From NCBI GenBank assembly GCA_963754955.1, contig CAVWHY010000004.1:1-64000 (forward strand): a stretch of DNA of 64,000 nt, in the 5' to 3' direction. The DNA comes from CAVQJU01 sp963754955 (GTDB lineage Bacteria; Acidobacteriota; Vicinamibacteria; Vicinamibacterales; CAVVIG01). Position 1 is the stretch's first letter. Every line of letters begins with the position of its first letter. Below, in pieces: positions 42,923-52,474 of the stretch. The notes beneath the pieces were generated by a model. That model searched no databases, was not told the origin of the DNA, and worked only from the letters and a program-made list of their open reading frames with translations. Both the position numbers and the translations under genes were made by a program.

Positions 42923-43600
42923 TCACGAAATCATCTGCAGCGCGCGCGCTTCGAGCGCCTGCAGCCTCGCTTCCAGGTCGCGACGCGCCGCCTCGAGGCC
43001 CTCGTCTCCGGCATCGGACGAAACCTCCAGGGGTTCGCCGACGGCAATGGCCACCGTGGCGAACGGCTTCGGAATCTGCGTGCGATCCCAGCTGTTCGTC
43101 GTCCAGAACCGGTCCGCTTCGAGGTGAAACGGCACCACGGGATTCCCCGTTGCTTTCGCAAGCCAGATGGCGCCCGGCTGCGCGACACGGGCAGGACCGC
43201 GCGGTCCGTCCAGCGTAAACCCCGCGGGCTTCCCCGCCTCCAGATCCCGGACCAGTTGCACGAGTGCCCGGCGGCCGCCTCGCGACGTCGATCCTCGCGC
43301 CGTCCCGTATCCGAAGCGCTCGATGATGCCGGCGATCCACTCGCCGTCGAAGTTCTCGCTCGTGATGACGACGATGCCACGGCGGCGGAAGTAGAAGGTG
43401 GCGGGCAGAATCCGCCCATGCCAGAAGGCCATGATCGGCTGGCGGCCGCTCCGGACCGGCGCGTCCAGGTGCTCGAGGCCTTCGACACGCCACCGTAACG
43501 TCGCGCCAAGGGCGGCCACCGCGCGATAACCGACGGCCGAGATCGCCGCGGCCTCGAGCCGCTTCAGGCGCGACGCCCTCCAGTCGGACGCCGCGGTCAC
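42923..43600 (-). CDS. Lysophospholipid/lipid A-type acyltransferase (DUF374)
   Basis: Membrane-associated acyltransferase, 225 residues. Conserved DUF374 features are IMAFWHGRILPATFYF, VVITSENFDGEWIAGII, FTLDGPRGPARVAQPGAIWL and ATGNPVVPFHLEA. The GTG at 43600 overlaps the TGA of the FeS oxidoreductase gene. A long open frame extends back over etfA but does not encode this family. It may acylate lipid A or a lysophospholipid. Confidence 0.87.
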   Translation of the reverse strand: MTAASDWRASRLKRLEAAAISAVGYRAVAALGATLRWRVEGLEHLDAPVRSGRQPIMAFWHGRILPATFYFRRRGIVVITSENFDGEWIAGIIERFGYGTARGSTSRGGRRALVQLVRDLEAGKPAGFTLDGPRGPARVAQPGAIWLAKATGNPVVPFHLEADRFWTTNSWDRTQIPKPFATVAIAVGEPLEVSSDAGDEGLEAARRDLEARLQALEARALQMIS

Positions 43601-45456
43601 GAACGCGTGAGCCGATTGTTGACGAACGTCATCAAGTCCACGAACTGGATGTTCTCTCCCCCGGCAGGCGCGCTCGCCTGCGCCCCCTTCAGCATGATCG
43701 TGCAGAACGGGCACGCCGTCACCACCGTGCCGGCCCCGGTGTCGTGAAGCTGTTTGAGGCGCACGTCGCTGATCCGGCTCCCCGGCTCCTCTTCCTTGTC
43801 GGCAAACAGCAGCCCGCCGCCGGCGCCGCAGCAGAAAGGATTGTCCCTGTTGCGCACGGGCTCCCTGAAGTCGATCGCATCGCCGCCGAACCGGGCGAGC
43901 AGTTCCCGCGGCTCGGCCGACTTGCCCGCATATCGGCCCAGGTAGCATGGATCGTGAAACGTCACGGTCTCGACGGGAGTTGCAGCCGCGGCGGGCGGAG
44001 GAGGCAGTACCTCGCGCATCAGGTCGGCCACGAAAACCGACGAGTGCACCACCTCGACTTCGTAGCCGAAACGGCGGTAGTCCTCGCCGATGGTCTTCAC
44101 GCAGTGCGGGCACGACGTCAGGATCTTCTTCGGGCCGGCGCGCTTCAACTCGTCGATGTTCGCGTTCGCGAGCTCCTGGAACATGTACTCGTTGCCGGTC
44201 CGCTTGGCGGGGTCGCCGGTGCACTGCTCTTTCGACAGCACGCCGAACCGGATGTCTCTCGCCCGCAGAATCTCGAACAACGATCGCAGCGACTTCTGAA
44301 AGTCGGCCTCGAACGCCCCGGCGCAGCCCAGCCACACGAGCACGTCGTGCCGGGCAGGGTCGAATGTCTCGAGCGCGGCGGCGGTCACGAACTTCTGCCG
44401 CTGGTCGTAGCCGAGGCCCCAGATGTTCTTCCGCCGCTCGAGGTGGTTGTACATCGAGCCGAGGTACTCCGGCGCCTCTCCGTTCGACACGAGCCCGCGG
44501 CGCGCGCCGATGATCAGCGGCAGGTGCTCGATGCCCACGGGGCACTGGTTTTCGCACGCCCCGCACGTCGTGCACTGCCACAGCACCTTCTCGCTGTACA
44601 CCTCGCCGAGCTTGCGATTCTGCTGCCCTGCCAGCAGCGCATCCTGCGTCTGCAGGATGACCGTCTTCGGATTCAGCTCCTTGCCGGAGCCCCACGCCGG
44701 GCAATTCACCTGGCAGCGGCCGCACTCCACGCACGTGAACGCGTCGAGCACGGTCTTCTTCCCGAGATCCTTCACCGTCTCGAGGCCGACTTCCTCCTTC
44801 TCGAAGTCCAGGTTGCGGACGCGTCCCAGCTCGGGCGATTTCAGGAACACGGTGATCGGCGACAACACCAGGTGCAGGTGCTTCGACGCGGGGATCAGCG
44901 CGAGGAAGCCGAGGATCACGATCATGTGCGCCCACCAGTTCACGCGTCCGGCCATCGTGCGCTCGTCGAGCCGGAAGCCGAGCAGGAACGTGATCATGAG
45001 CGTCGCGATGAACAGGGCGATGACGACCGATTCCATCGACACGTGCTCGCCAAGGCCCGTCGGGCGGACGAAGGCGCGGCGGACCAGGAGGTACAGGATG
45101 CCGCCCAGAACGGCCGCGGCAAACGGCGCGAGGGCGAGCCGATACAGGTGAAACCAGCCCGTGGACGTCAGGTCGGCGATCCCGAGGCCGTAGAGAAACT
45201 CGACGGACGTGTAGCCCGCGAACGCGACGAAGCCCCAGAACACGAGCGCATGCGCCACGCCGGCCACCGGCCGCTCGCGGATCGTCTGCCTCTGCAGGAC
45301 CACATCCAGCACGAACCGCTGGAACCGGGCGCCCGCATCGTCGAACGAGAAGGGCTCGGGGGCGGCGGCGATCAGGCGGACACGCGTAGCGACCTGCGCG
45401 GCGAACGCGCCTGCGCCCGCCAGGAAGAAGATCCAGAACGTCAGTGTCTGTATCAC
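43597..45456 (-). CDS. Membrane FeS oxidoreductase, EtfAB:menaquinone oxidoreductase-like
   Basis: 619 residues combining a NarI-like membrane part with a heterodisulfide-reductase D-like part. Five or six helices occur in the first 230 residues (LTFWIFFLAGAGAFAAQVA, FWGFVAFAGYTSVEFLYGLG, VVIALFIATLMITFLLGF). Two 4Fe-4S motifs follow, CVECGRCQVNCP and CTTCGACENQCPVG, then two CCG domains (TSCPHCVKT, and FHDPCYLGRYAG with NPFCCGAGGG and ACPFCTIML). This is the architecture of the proteins proposed to take electrons from EtfAB to menaquinone. etfA lies 39 bases upstream and etfB before it, which fits. Confidence 0.9.
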   Translation of the reverse strand: MIQTLTFWIFFLAGAGAFAAQVATRVRLIAAAPEPFSFDDAGARFQRFVLDVVLQRQTIRERPVAGVAHALVFWGFVAFAGYTSVEFLYGLGIADLTSTGWFHLYRLALAPFAAAVLGGILYLLVRRAFVRPTGLGEHVSMESVVIALFIATLMITFLLGFRLDERTMAGRVNWWAHMIVILGFLALIPASKHLHLVLSPITVFLKSPELGRVRNLDFEKEEVGLETVKDLGKKTVLDAFTCVECGRCQVNCPAWGSGKELNPKTVILQTQDALLAGQQNRKLGEVYSEKVLWQCTTCGACENQCPVGIEHLPLIIGARRGLVSNGEAPEYLGSMYNHLERRKNIWGLGYDQRQKFVTAAALETFDPARHDVLVWLGCAGAFEADFQKSLRSLFEILRARDIRFGVLSKEQCTGDPAKRTGNEYMFQELANANIDELKRAGPKKILTSCPHCVKTIGEDYRRFGYEVEVVHSSVFVADLMREVLPPPPAAAATPVETVTFHDPCYLGRYAGKSAEPRELLARFGGDAIDFREPVRNRDNPFCCGAGGGLLFADKEEEPGSRISDVRLKQLHDTGAGTVVTACPFCTIMLKGAQASAPAGGENIQFVDLMTFVNNRLTRS

Positions 45457-45495
45457 TTAGCTCTGCGTCCTCTGCGTATTCCGTGTTGAATGTCG

Positions 45496-46473
45496 CTAAG
45501 GCTGTTTCAGAGCCTCGATTATCGCAGGAACGATCTCGAACAGATCGCCGACGATGCCGTAGTCGGCGACTTCGAAGATGGGCGCGTCGGAATCCTTGTT
45601 GATGGCCGCAATCGTCTGCGAGCCTTTCATCCCGACCAGGTGCTGGATGGCGCCCGAGATGCCGAGAGCCAGGTACAACTTCGGCGCGACGGTCTGGCCG
45701 GAACTGCCCACCTGTCGCGCCATCGGCAGCCACCCGGCGTCGCAGATGGGACGCGACGCGGCGAGCTCCGCCCCGAGCGCGTCCGCCAGCTGCTGGGCGA
45801 CGGGCAGCTTCTCCTGTTCCTTGATGCCACGGCCGACGGCGACGATGCGCTCGGCCTGCGACAAGTCCACCGACTGCCGGGCTTCCTGAAACGGCGCTTC
45901 CGGCTTCTGGCGGATGGCGCCGGCGTCGATCACGACCGACAGTGCGCGAACGGGAGCCGGCGACGGCCCCTTTGCGGCCTGGTCCGCGCGAAAGGCGCCC
46001 ACCTGCACCGCGATGAAATGCGGCGTTTCTCCCTGGGGGACCACGTCGGCGGTCAGCTTGCCCTGAAACATCGGACGCACGAACGCGGCTGAACCGTTGA
46101 CCATCTTGATCGCGGTAACGTCGGTGACGAGCGCCCGGTCGAGCCGCGCGGCCAGCTTCGGCGCAAAATCGCGTGTCTGGTAGGTGTGCGGCAAGACGAC
46201 AGTCGCCGGCTTCAGCTCGCCGACGACGTGCACCAGCGCGGCGGTGAAGCCGTCGGACGTGTACGGTTCGAGGGCGGGCGCCTCCACCGCGACCACTTCC
46301 TGCGCCTGCGCAGCACTGAGCTCCGCGGCGACGCCTCCGACGTTTGCGCCGAGGACAACGATGGACACCGCACCGCCGCCGGCCAGCTGCTGAGCCGCCG
46401 CGATTGCTTCCCATGTCGCTCGGTTCAGCTTGCCGTCTTTCTGTTCCGCAACCACCAGGATCATGGGATTCAT
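45496..46473 (-). CDS. etfA: Electron transfer flavoprotein subunit alpha
   Basis: FAD-binding subunit of the ETF that collects electrons from acyl-CoA dehydrogenases. It shows MILVVAEQKDGKLNRATWE, the FAD domain AERIVAVGRGIKEQEKLPVA, LGAELAASRPICDAGW, RQVGSSGQTVAPKLYLALGI and SGAIQHLVGMKGSQTIAAIN with the usual NKDSDAPIFEVADYGIVGD. 325 residues. etfB is upstream and the membrane FeS oxidoreductase downstream. Confidence 0.96.
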   Translation of the reverse strand: MNPMILVVAEQKDGKLNRATWEAIAAAQQLAGGGAVSIVVLGANVGGVAAELSAAQAQEVVAVEAPALEPYTSDGFTAALVHVVGELKPATVVLPHTYQTRDFAPKLAARLDRALVTDVTAIKMVNGSAAFVRPMFQGKLTADVVPQGETPHFIAVQVGAFRADQAAKGPSPAPVRALSVVIDAGAIRQKPEAPFQEARQSVDLSQAERIVAVGRGIKEQEKLPVAQQLADALGAELAASRPICDAGWLPMARQVGSSGQTVAPKLYLALGISGAIQHLVGMKGSQTIAAINKDSDAPIFEVADYGIVGDLFEIVPAIIEALKQP

Positions 46474-46477
46474 GGAC

Positions 46478-47238
<761 letters not shown>

Positions 47239-47239
<1 letters not shown>

Positions 47240-47336
47240 TTGGTCATCTGGTCATTTGGTCATCTGGTCATTGCTGATCAACTGGTCACTCGATCAATCA
47301 GTGATCAAATGACCAAATGACGAGATGACCAGATTG
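47239..47336. repeat. TTGGTCAT octamer hairpin between fabF and etfB
   Basis: The left arm (47239-47272) has four octamers alternating TTGGTCAT and CTGGTCAT. The right arm (47308-47336) has ATGACCAA-type octamers in opposite orientation. The loop carries further GATCAA/GGTCAC words. It is AT-rich compared with its surroundings and covers the etfB translation start region. Confidence 0.85.
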
Positions 47337-47349
47337 GTTGGCGTGGCGC

Positions 47350-48597
47350 TCATGGATGAAAGCGCCTGAACAGCAGTGCCGCGTTTGTACCGCCGAAGCC
47401 GAAGGAATTCGACAGGGCATACTCGATCTTCATGTCCCGTTTGACCTTGGGAACGTAGTCGAGGTCGCACTCCGCGTCCGGGCAGTCGAGGTTCACCGTC
47501 GGGGGCACCATCTGGTTGTAGACGGCCAGCGCCGTGATGCCGGCTTCGAGTCCGCCGGCCGCGCCGAGCAGGTGCCCGGTCATCGACTTGGTGGACGACA
47601 CGGCCAGCTTCGGGGCGTGGTCGCCGAAGCAGCGCTTGATCGCGATCGTCTCGACGCGGTCGCCGTGCGGCGTCGACGTGCCGTGGGCGTTGATGTAGTC
47701 CACGCTTGACGGCTGCACGCCGGCGCTTTCGATGGCGGCGCCCATGACGCGGTACGGGCCGTCCCCGTCCTCGGACGGCGCGGTGATGTGGTACGCGTCT
47801 GCGGACATGCCGTAGCCGACGACCTCGGCGTAGATTCGCGCCCCGCGCTGCCGGGCGCGCTCGTACTCCTCGAGAATCAGCATCCCCGACCCTTCGCCGA
47901 CGATGAACCCGTCGCGATCCCTGTCGAACGGACGGCTCGCGTGCTCGGGATCGTCGTTTCGCTGCGACAGCGCGCGCAGCGCGGCGAAGCCGCCGACGCC
48001 CATCGGGGTGATGGCCGCTTCGGATCCGCCCGCGATCATCACGTCGGCTGTCCCGCGCAGGATGATCTCGTAGGCGTCGCCGAGGGCGTGGGCGGACGCC
48101 GAACAGGCGGTACACGTCGCCAGGTTCGGTCCCTTGGCACCGAACCGGATGGATACCTGGCCGGCGGCGAGGTTGATGATCGCCGACGGGATGAAAAACG
48201 GAGAGATCTTGCGGGGGCCGCCCTTGAGCAGCGCGATGTGCTCGCGCTCGATCGTGGTGAACCCGCCGATGCCCGACGCGATGAACACGCCGACGCGCGG
48301 GGCTTCCTCCTTCGTGAAGGTCAGCGCCGCATCGTCGACGGCAAACTGCGAGGCCGCGATGGCGTATTGAATGAAGACGTCCATCTTCTTGACGTCTTTC
48401 TTCTCGATGTAGGTGAGCGGGTCGAAGCCCTTGACCTCGCCCGCGATGCGGGTCGAAAACTGCGTGGGATCGAACTTGGTGATGGTCGCAATCCCGCTCT
48501 GCCCGGCCAGCAGAGACCGCCAGTTGGCCTCCGTGCCGATGCCGAGCGACGACACCAAGCCAATACCCGTGACGACGACGCGCCGTCTGTCCGCCAT
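47350..48597 (-). CDS. fabF: 3-oxoacyl-ACP synthase II
   Basis: Elongates fatty acyl-ACP by condensation with malonyl-ACP. It shows RRVVVTGIGLVSSLGIGTEA, the active-site Cys in ATCTACSASAHALGDAYEII, the His residues of INAHGTSTPHGDRVET and SSTKSMTGHLLGAAGGLEAG, and NSFGFGGTNAALLFRRF at the end. 415 residues, complete. Last gene of the fab cluster, 24 bases after acpP. Confidence 0.97.
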   Translation of the reverse strand: MADRRRVVVTGIGLVSSLGIGTEANWRSLLAGQSGIATITKFDPTQFSTRIAGEVKGFDPLTYIEKKDVKKMDVFIQYAIAASQFAVDDAALTFTKEEAPRVGVFIASGIGGFTTIEREHIALLKGGPRKISPFFIPSAIINLAAGQVSIRFGAKGPNLATCTACSASAHALGDAYEIILRGTADVMIAGGSEAAITPMGVGGFAALRALSQRNDDPEHASRPFDRDRDGFIVGEGSGMLILEEYERARQRGARIYAEVVGYGMSADAYHITAPSEDGDGPYRVMGAAIESAGVQPSSVDYINAHGTSTPHGDRVETIAIKRCFGDHAPKLAVSSTKSMTGHLLGAAGGLEAGITALAVYNQMVPPTVNLDCPDAECDLDYVPKVKRDMKIEYALSNSFGFGGTNAALLFRRFHP

Positions 48598-48621
48598 GAA
48601 GTGTCCGGTCCCCGGGAAGGT

Positions 48622-48864
48622 CTACTTTTTTGTTTTGGCGTGCGACTCGATGTAGTCGACCGCTTCCTTGACGCGCGTGATCTTCTCGGCCTCCTCGTCG
48701 GGAATTTCGATGCCGAATTCCTCCTCGAAGGCCATGACGAGCTCGACGGTGTCGAGCGAGTCGGCGCCCAGATCGTCCACAAACGAAGCGTCCGGCGTCA
48801 CTTCTTCCTCATCGACGCCGAGCTGCTCCACGATGATGCTCTTGACTTTGTCCGATACGGCCAT
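48622..48864 (-). CDS. acpP: Acyl carrier protein
   Basis: Carries growing acyl chains on a phosphopantetheine arm attached to the Ser of the DSL motif (VDDLGADSLDTVELVMAFEE, Ser36 region). Acidic four-helix protein of 80 residues. It has a clear GGAGG Shine-Dalgarno site (48874-48870 on the minus strand), stronger than those of its neighbours, as expected for a highly expressed gene. Confidence 0.98.
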   Translation of the reverse strand: MAVSDKVKSIIVEQLGVDEEEVTPDASFVDDLGADSLDTVELVMAFEEEFGIEIPDEEAEKITRVKEAVDYIESHAKTKK

Positions 48865-48881
48865 TCAATCCTCCTGCAGTC

Positions 48882-49622
48882 CTACATGTACATTCCGCCG
48901 TTGACGGCCAGAACGTGCCCTGTAATATACGCTGCCTCGTCAGAGGCAAGATAGCACGCCGCACCGGCCACATCGTCGACCGATCCGAGGCGCCCGAGCG
49001 GGATCTGCTGCGCCCAGTCGACCTGCGTCTTCTCGGCGAGGGCCCTGGTCATGTCGGTGTCGACCATGCCCGGCGCGATGACGTTCACGGTGATCCCCCG
49101 CGACGCCACCTCGCGCGCCAGCGCCTTGGCGAACCCGATCAGCCCCGCCTTCGACGCGGCGTAGTTGGTCTGGCCGGCGTTGCCCATCTGCCCGACGACC
49201 GAGCTGACGGCGAGGATGCGGCCGCCGCGCTGCTTGATCATGGGCCGCATCGCGGCCTGCGCGAGCGCGAACGTCGCGGTCAGGTTGGTGGCGATGACGG
49301 CGTCCCAATCCTCGCGCTTCATGCGCAACAGCAACTGGTCGCGCGTCATGCCGGCGTTGCTCACGACGATGTCGAGCCGCCCGTGGCGATCGACGATCGC
49401 GCCGGGGAGCGCCTGCACCGCGGCGGCGTCCGTGACGTCGAGGCTCACGGCCTCGGCGCGCCGTCCCGCGGCGGCGATGTCCGCGGCGGTCGCGCCCGCG
49501 TGATCGCCGCGCGCGGCGGCGACGACCAGCGCACCCTGTTCCGCCAGCCGGATGGCAATCGCGCGGCCGATGCCGCGCGACGCGCCCGTCACCAGCGCTA
49601 CTTTGTTCGACAGATCGAACAT
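48882..49622 (-). CDS. fabG: 3-oxoacyl-ACP reductase
   Basis: NADPH-dependent reduction of 3-oxoacyl-ACP. Short-chain dehydrogenase features are VALVTGASRGIGRAIAIRLA, VVSNAGMTRDQLLLRMK, the catalytic Ser, Tyr and Lys in AVSSVVGQMGNAGQTNYAAS plus KAG, and VNVIAPGMVDTDMT. 246 residues from the ATG at 49622. A GTG one codon earlier is possible. It sits between fabD and acpP. Confidence 0.96.
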   Translation of the reverse strand: MFDLSNKVALVTGASRGIGRAIAIRLAEQGALVVAAARGDHAGATAADIAAAGRRAEAVSLDVTDAAAVQALPGAIVDRHGRLDIVVSNAGMTRDQLLLRMKREDWDAVIATNLTATFALAQAAMRPMIKQRGGRILAVSSVVGQMGNAGQTNYAASKAGLIGFAKALAREVASRGITVNVIAPGMVDTDMTRALAEKTQVDWAQQIPLGRLGSVDDVAGAACYLASDEAAYITGHVLAVNGGMYM

Positions 49623-49629
49623 CACGCGA

Positions 49630-50577
49630 TCAGCGCTTCACTTCCGTCAGGACGTCGAGGGCCGCCAGATCCGCGGGCGCGCCGCACGCGAGCACCCGCG
49701 CCTCGCGATCGATCTTCCGGACCAACCCGCTCAGCACGGTGCCTGCTCCCACCTCAACATACGTTGTGACGCCCTCGGACGCAAGGCGCCGCACGACCGC
49801 TTCCCACCGGACCGGCGCCGACACCTGCGCCACGAGCGCCTCGATCGCGGCGCGCGCGTCGCGCTTCGGCTCGGCGTCGACGTTCGCAATGATGGGTACG
49901 CGCGGGTCCGCCGTCGCCAGCGCACGCAGTTCGGGCGCCAGCCGATCTTCGGCCGGCTTCATCAGCGCGCAGTGAAACGGGGCGCTCACCGGCAGCGGGA
50001 TCACGCGTTTGGCGCCGAGCGCCTTCGCGCGCTCTCCGGCGCGCGCCACGCCGTCGCGCGTGCCGGCGATGACCACCTGGCCCGCGCCGTTCAGGTTTGC
50101 CGGGCTGACGACCTCACCGGCGCCCGTCTCCTCTTCGGCTTCGCGACACGCCTGCGCAACCAGTTCCGCGTCCAGGCCGAGCACCGCGGCCATCGCGCCC
50201 GTGCCGACGGGGACGGCCTCCTGCATGTAGCGGCCCCGGCGATGCACGGTCGTCAGCGCGTCGGCGAACGTGAAGGTGCCGGCGGCGACGTTCGCGGAGT
50301 ACTCCCCGAGACTGTGTCCGGCGACGAACGACGGCACGACGCCGCGCGAGGCGAGCAGCCGGCAGGCCGCGATGCTCACGGCGAGCGTCGCCGGCTGCGT
50401 CTTCGTCGTCAGCGCCAGTTCTTCTTCGGGTCCGCTGAAACAGAGACGGCTGAGCGGCCAGCCGAGGGCGGCATCGGCTTCGTCGAAGGTTTCACGGCAG
50501 ACCGGGAACGCCTCGGCCAGCGCCTGGCCCATCCCGACTTTCTGCGATCCCTGACCGGGAAAGATGAAGGCGATCAA
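49630..50577 (-). CDS. fabD: Malonyl-CoA:ACP transacylase
   Basis: Moves malonyl groups from CoA to ACP. It shows IAFIFPGQGSQKVGMGQALA, the nucleophile Ser in FVAGHSLGEYSANVAAG, the catalytic His in PVSAPFHCALMKPAEDRL and TYVEVGAGTVLSGLVRKID. 315 residues. Its start overlaps the plsX stop by four bases. fabH, often found between plsX and fabD, is absent here. Confidence 0.97.
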   Translation of the reverse strand: MIAFIFPGQGSQKVGMGQALAEAFPVCRETFDEADAALGWPLSRLCFSGPEEELALTTKTQPATLAVSIAACRLLASRGVVPSFVAGHSLGEYSANVAAGTFTFADALTTVHRRGRYMQEAVPVGTGAMAAVLGLDAELVAQACREAEEETGAGEVVSPANLNGAGQVVIAGTRDGVARAGERAKALGAKRVIPLPVSAPFHCALMKPAEDRLAPELRALATADPRVPIIANVDAEPKRDARAAIEALVAQVSAPVRWEAVVRRLASEGVTTYVEVGAGTVLSGLVRKIDREARVLACGAPADLAALDVLTEVKR

Positions 50578-51585
50578 TGGCGGGATACCGCCGCGGCGCC
50601 GGTGTCCTGCCCGACGCGTTCGAGGAAACGATCGGCCGCCAGACGGTACGCCATCGCGATCGCGTTACGCGCGGCCTTGGCGCTCGAGCGCCCGTGGCCG
50701 ACGATCGTCACGCCCGCCACGCCGAGCAGCGGCGCGCCGCCGTACTCCGAGTAGTCCACGCGCCGGCGGAAGTGGCGCAGCGCGCGGCGCGTCAGCAGGG
50801 ATCCGACGCGCATGGTGATCGTGCTCGACAACTCTTCGCTCAACAAGCCCTCGACCAACCCCGACCAGGCCCTCGCTGATCTTGAGCGCCACGTTGCCGG
50901 TAAACCCGTCGCACACGATGACATCGGCATCGCCGCTGTACACGTCGCGCGCCTCGACGTTGCCCACGAAGTTGAGCGTGCTGGCCTTCAGCAACTGGTG
51001 CGCCTCGCGCGTCAGTTCGTTGCCCTTGCTGGCTTCCGCGCCGGTCGACAGCAGGCCGACCCGCGGCGAGTCCGTGCCGAGCACCGTGCGGGTGTAGACC
51101 TCGCCCATCACCGCGAACTGCAACAGGTGGTGCGGCCGGCACTCCACGCTCGCGCCGACGTCGAGCAGGACCGCCGGGCGGCGCCGCGTCGGAATCGTCA
51201 CCGCCAGCGCGGGCCGATCGACGCCCCGCAACATGCCGAACGCCCCGTGCGCCGCCATGACCGTCGCCCCGGTGTGACCGGCGCTCACGAGGGCCGACGC
51301 TTCTCCCCGCGCCACCGCGTCGGCCGCGACCTTGACCGACGCCTCGGGTTTCCGGCGCAGCGCCGCCACCGGAGACTCCTCCATCCCGACGACCTCGGGA
51401 GCATCCATCACCCGCACTGCCGATCGATCGACGTCCACCGCACGCGCCAGTTCCGCCTCAATCGCGGCCGCGGCACCGACGAGCAGGACGCCGAGATCGA
51501 AGTGACGAACGGCCGCCAGCGCACCTTCGACGATGTTGCGCGGTGCCTCGTCGCCTCCCATGGCGTCGACGGCGATCCAAATCAT
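50574..51585 (-). CDS. plsX: Phosphate acyltransferase PlsX (one frameshift)
   Basis: Makes acyl-phosphate from acyl-ACP for phospholipid synthesis. It shows IWIAVDAMGGDEAPRNIVEG at the start, ALVSAGHTGATVMAAHGAFG, AVLLDVGASVECRPHHLLQF, VGLLSTGAEASKGNELTREA and VIVCDGFTGNVALKISEGLV. The frame changes near 50860, and the end YSEYGGAPLLGVAGVTIVGH then matches. About 337 residues after correction. Lies in the usual rpmF-plsX-fabD order. Confidence 0.95.
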
Positions 51586-51596
51586 GCGATTCTCAA

Positions 51597-51697
51597 GGTC
51601 GAAGAAGTCCGTAGGGTCCAAGAGGTCCGAGGGGTCCGGGAGGTCGGCCCCTCCGAATATATGGACCTCTCTGACCTCTGGGACCTGTTGGACCTCT
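51597..51697. repeat. GGTCC/GGACC inverted microrepeat between rpmF and plsX
   Basis: The left arm (51597-51650) carries nine-base GGTCCAAGA, GGTCCGAGG and GGTCCGGGA units. The right arm (51663-51697) carries GGACCTCTC and TGACCTCTG units in opposite orientation. It fills the gap between rpmF and plsX and touches the rpmF stop. Confidence 0.85.
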
Positions 51698-51878
51698 AGT
51701 CTTCTTCGACGGCCCGGACCTGCCGGCCGCGGTAGTAGCCGCAGTTGGCGCACACGCGGTGCGGCTGCTTGGGCTCGTGGCAATGCGGGCACTCGGACAG
51801 GCTGGCGGGCTTGAGGGCATCGTGGGTGCGGCGATTGGCCGTCCGCGTCTTGGAATGTCGTCGTTTTGGATTTGGCAT
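51696..51878 (-). CDS. rpmF: 50S ribosomal protein L32
   Basis: Small zinc-ribbon protein of the large subunit, 60 residues. The start MPNPKRRHSKTRTANRRTHD is diagnostic, and the zinc site is CPHCHEPKQPHRVCANCGYY (four cysteines kept, the zinc-binding form). It lies between the YceD/DUF177 gene (four bases upstream) and plsX, a widely conserved order. Confidence 0.97.
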   Translation of the reverse strand: MPNPKRRHSKTRTANRRTHDALKPASLSECPHCHEPKQPHRVCANCGYYRGRQVRAVEED

Positions 51879-51882
51879 CTGT

Positions 51883-52443
51883 CTAGTCCTTCGTCGTCGA
51901 GTCGGGCTTGTTCCCCAGCGTCTTGAGCACGGCGAAGCGCGGGTCGACCCAGTCGCGCCGGCACTCGCACGTACCCCGGTTCAGATTTGTGCCGCACACC
52001 GGGCACAGCCCCTGGCACGTGGCGTCGCACAGCGGCTTCATCGGCGCCGCGAGGTAGAACTGCTCGCGCATCAGCTGGCCGAGGTCGATCTGGTCGTTCT
52101 CGTAGAACGCGGTCGCGAAGTCGTCTTCCTCGATCTCGCGTTCGTCGCCCTTGCCGTGCGCGGCGGTGTTCGGCGCGTGCGGCTGATACCGCAGGTCGAA
52201 CGAGACGTCCACCGGCACGCGAATCGTTTCCAGGCAGCGGCTGCACGGCAGCTCGAGCATCGTCTGCGTACGGCCGGTGACCCGGAAGTGGTCCCCGTGG
52301 CTCGGATCCTTGAAGATGTCGAGCGCCAGCGACACCGGCGCCGCCACCCGGAAATCTTCCTGATCCGCCGCGAACACCTCGACCGGATACACCTGCTCGA
52401 AGTGCTCGTGCGGTGTCCGGATCCGGCTTAAATCGAGCACCAT
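51883..52443 (-). CDS. YceD/DUF177 family protein
   Basis: Conserved partner of rpmF, thought to act in 23S rRNA or large-subunit maturation. It shows ELPCSRCLETIRVPVDVSFD, the acidic EREIEEDDFATAFYENDQID, LGQLMREQFYLAAPMKPLC and the cysteine cluster CQGLCPVCGTNLNRGTCEC. 186 residues from the ATG at 52443, the first codon of the conserved LDLSRIRTP start. Confidence 0.9.
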   Translation of the reverse strand: MVLDLSRIRTPHEHFEQVYPVEVFAADQEDFRVAAPVSLALDIFKDPSHGDHFRVTGRTQTMLELPCSRCLETIRVPVDVSFDLRYQPHAPNTAAHGKGDEREIEEDDFATAFYENDQIDLGQLMREQFYLAAPMKPLCDATCQGLCPVCGTNLNRGTCECRRDWVDPRFAVLKTLGNKPDSTTKD

Positions 52444-52474
52444 GGAACCCCCGATCATACCATGCGTGAAGGGT

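Noticed and set aside
42923..46414. Long open frame spanning the acyltransferase, the FeS gene and etfA
   Set aside because: Only its last 225 codons encode a recognisable protein (DUF374). The rest is an out-of-frame reading of the FeS oxidoreductase and etfA, both intact in another frame.
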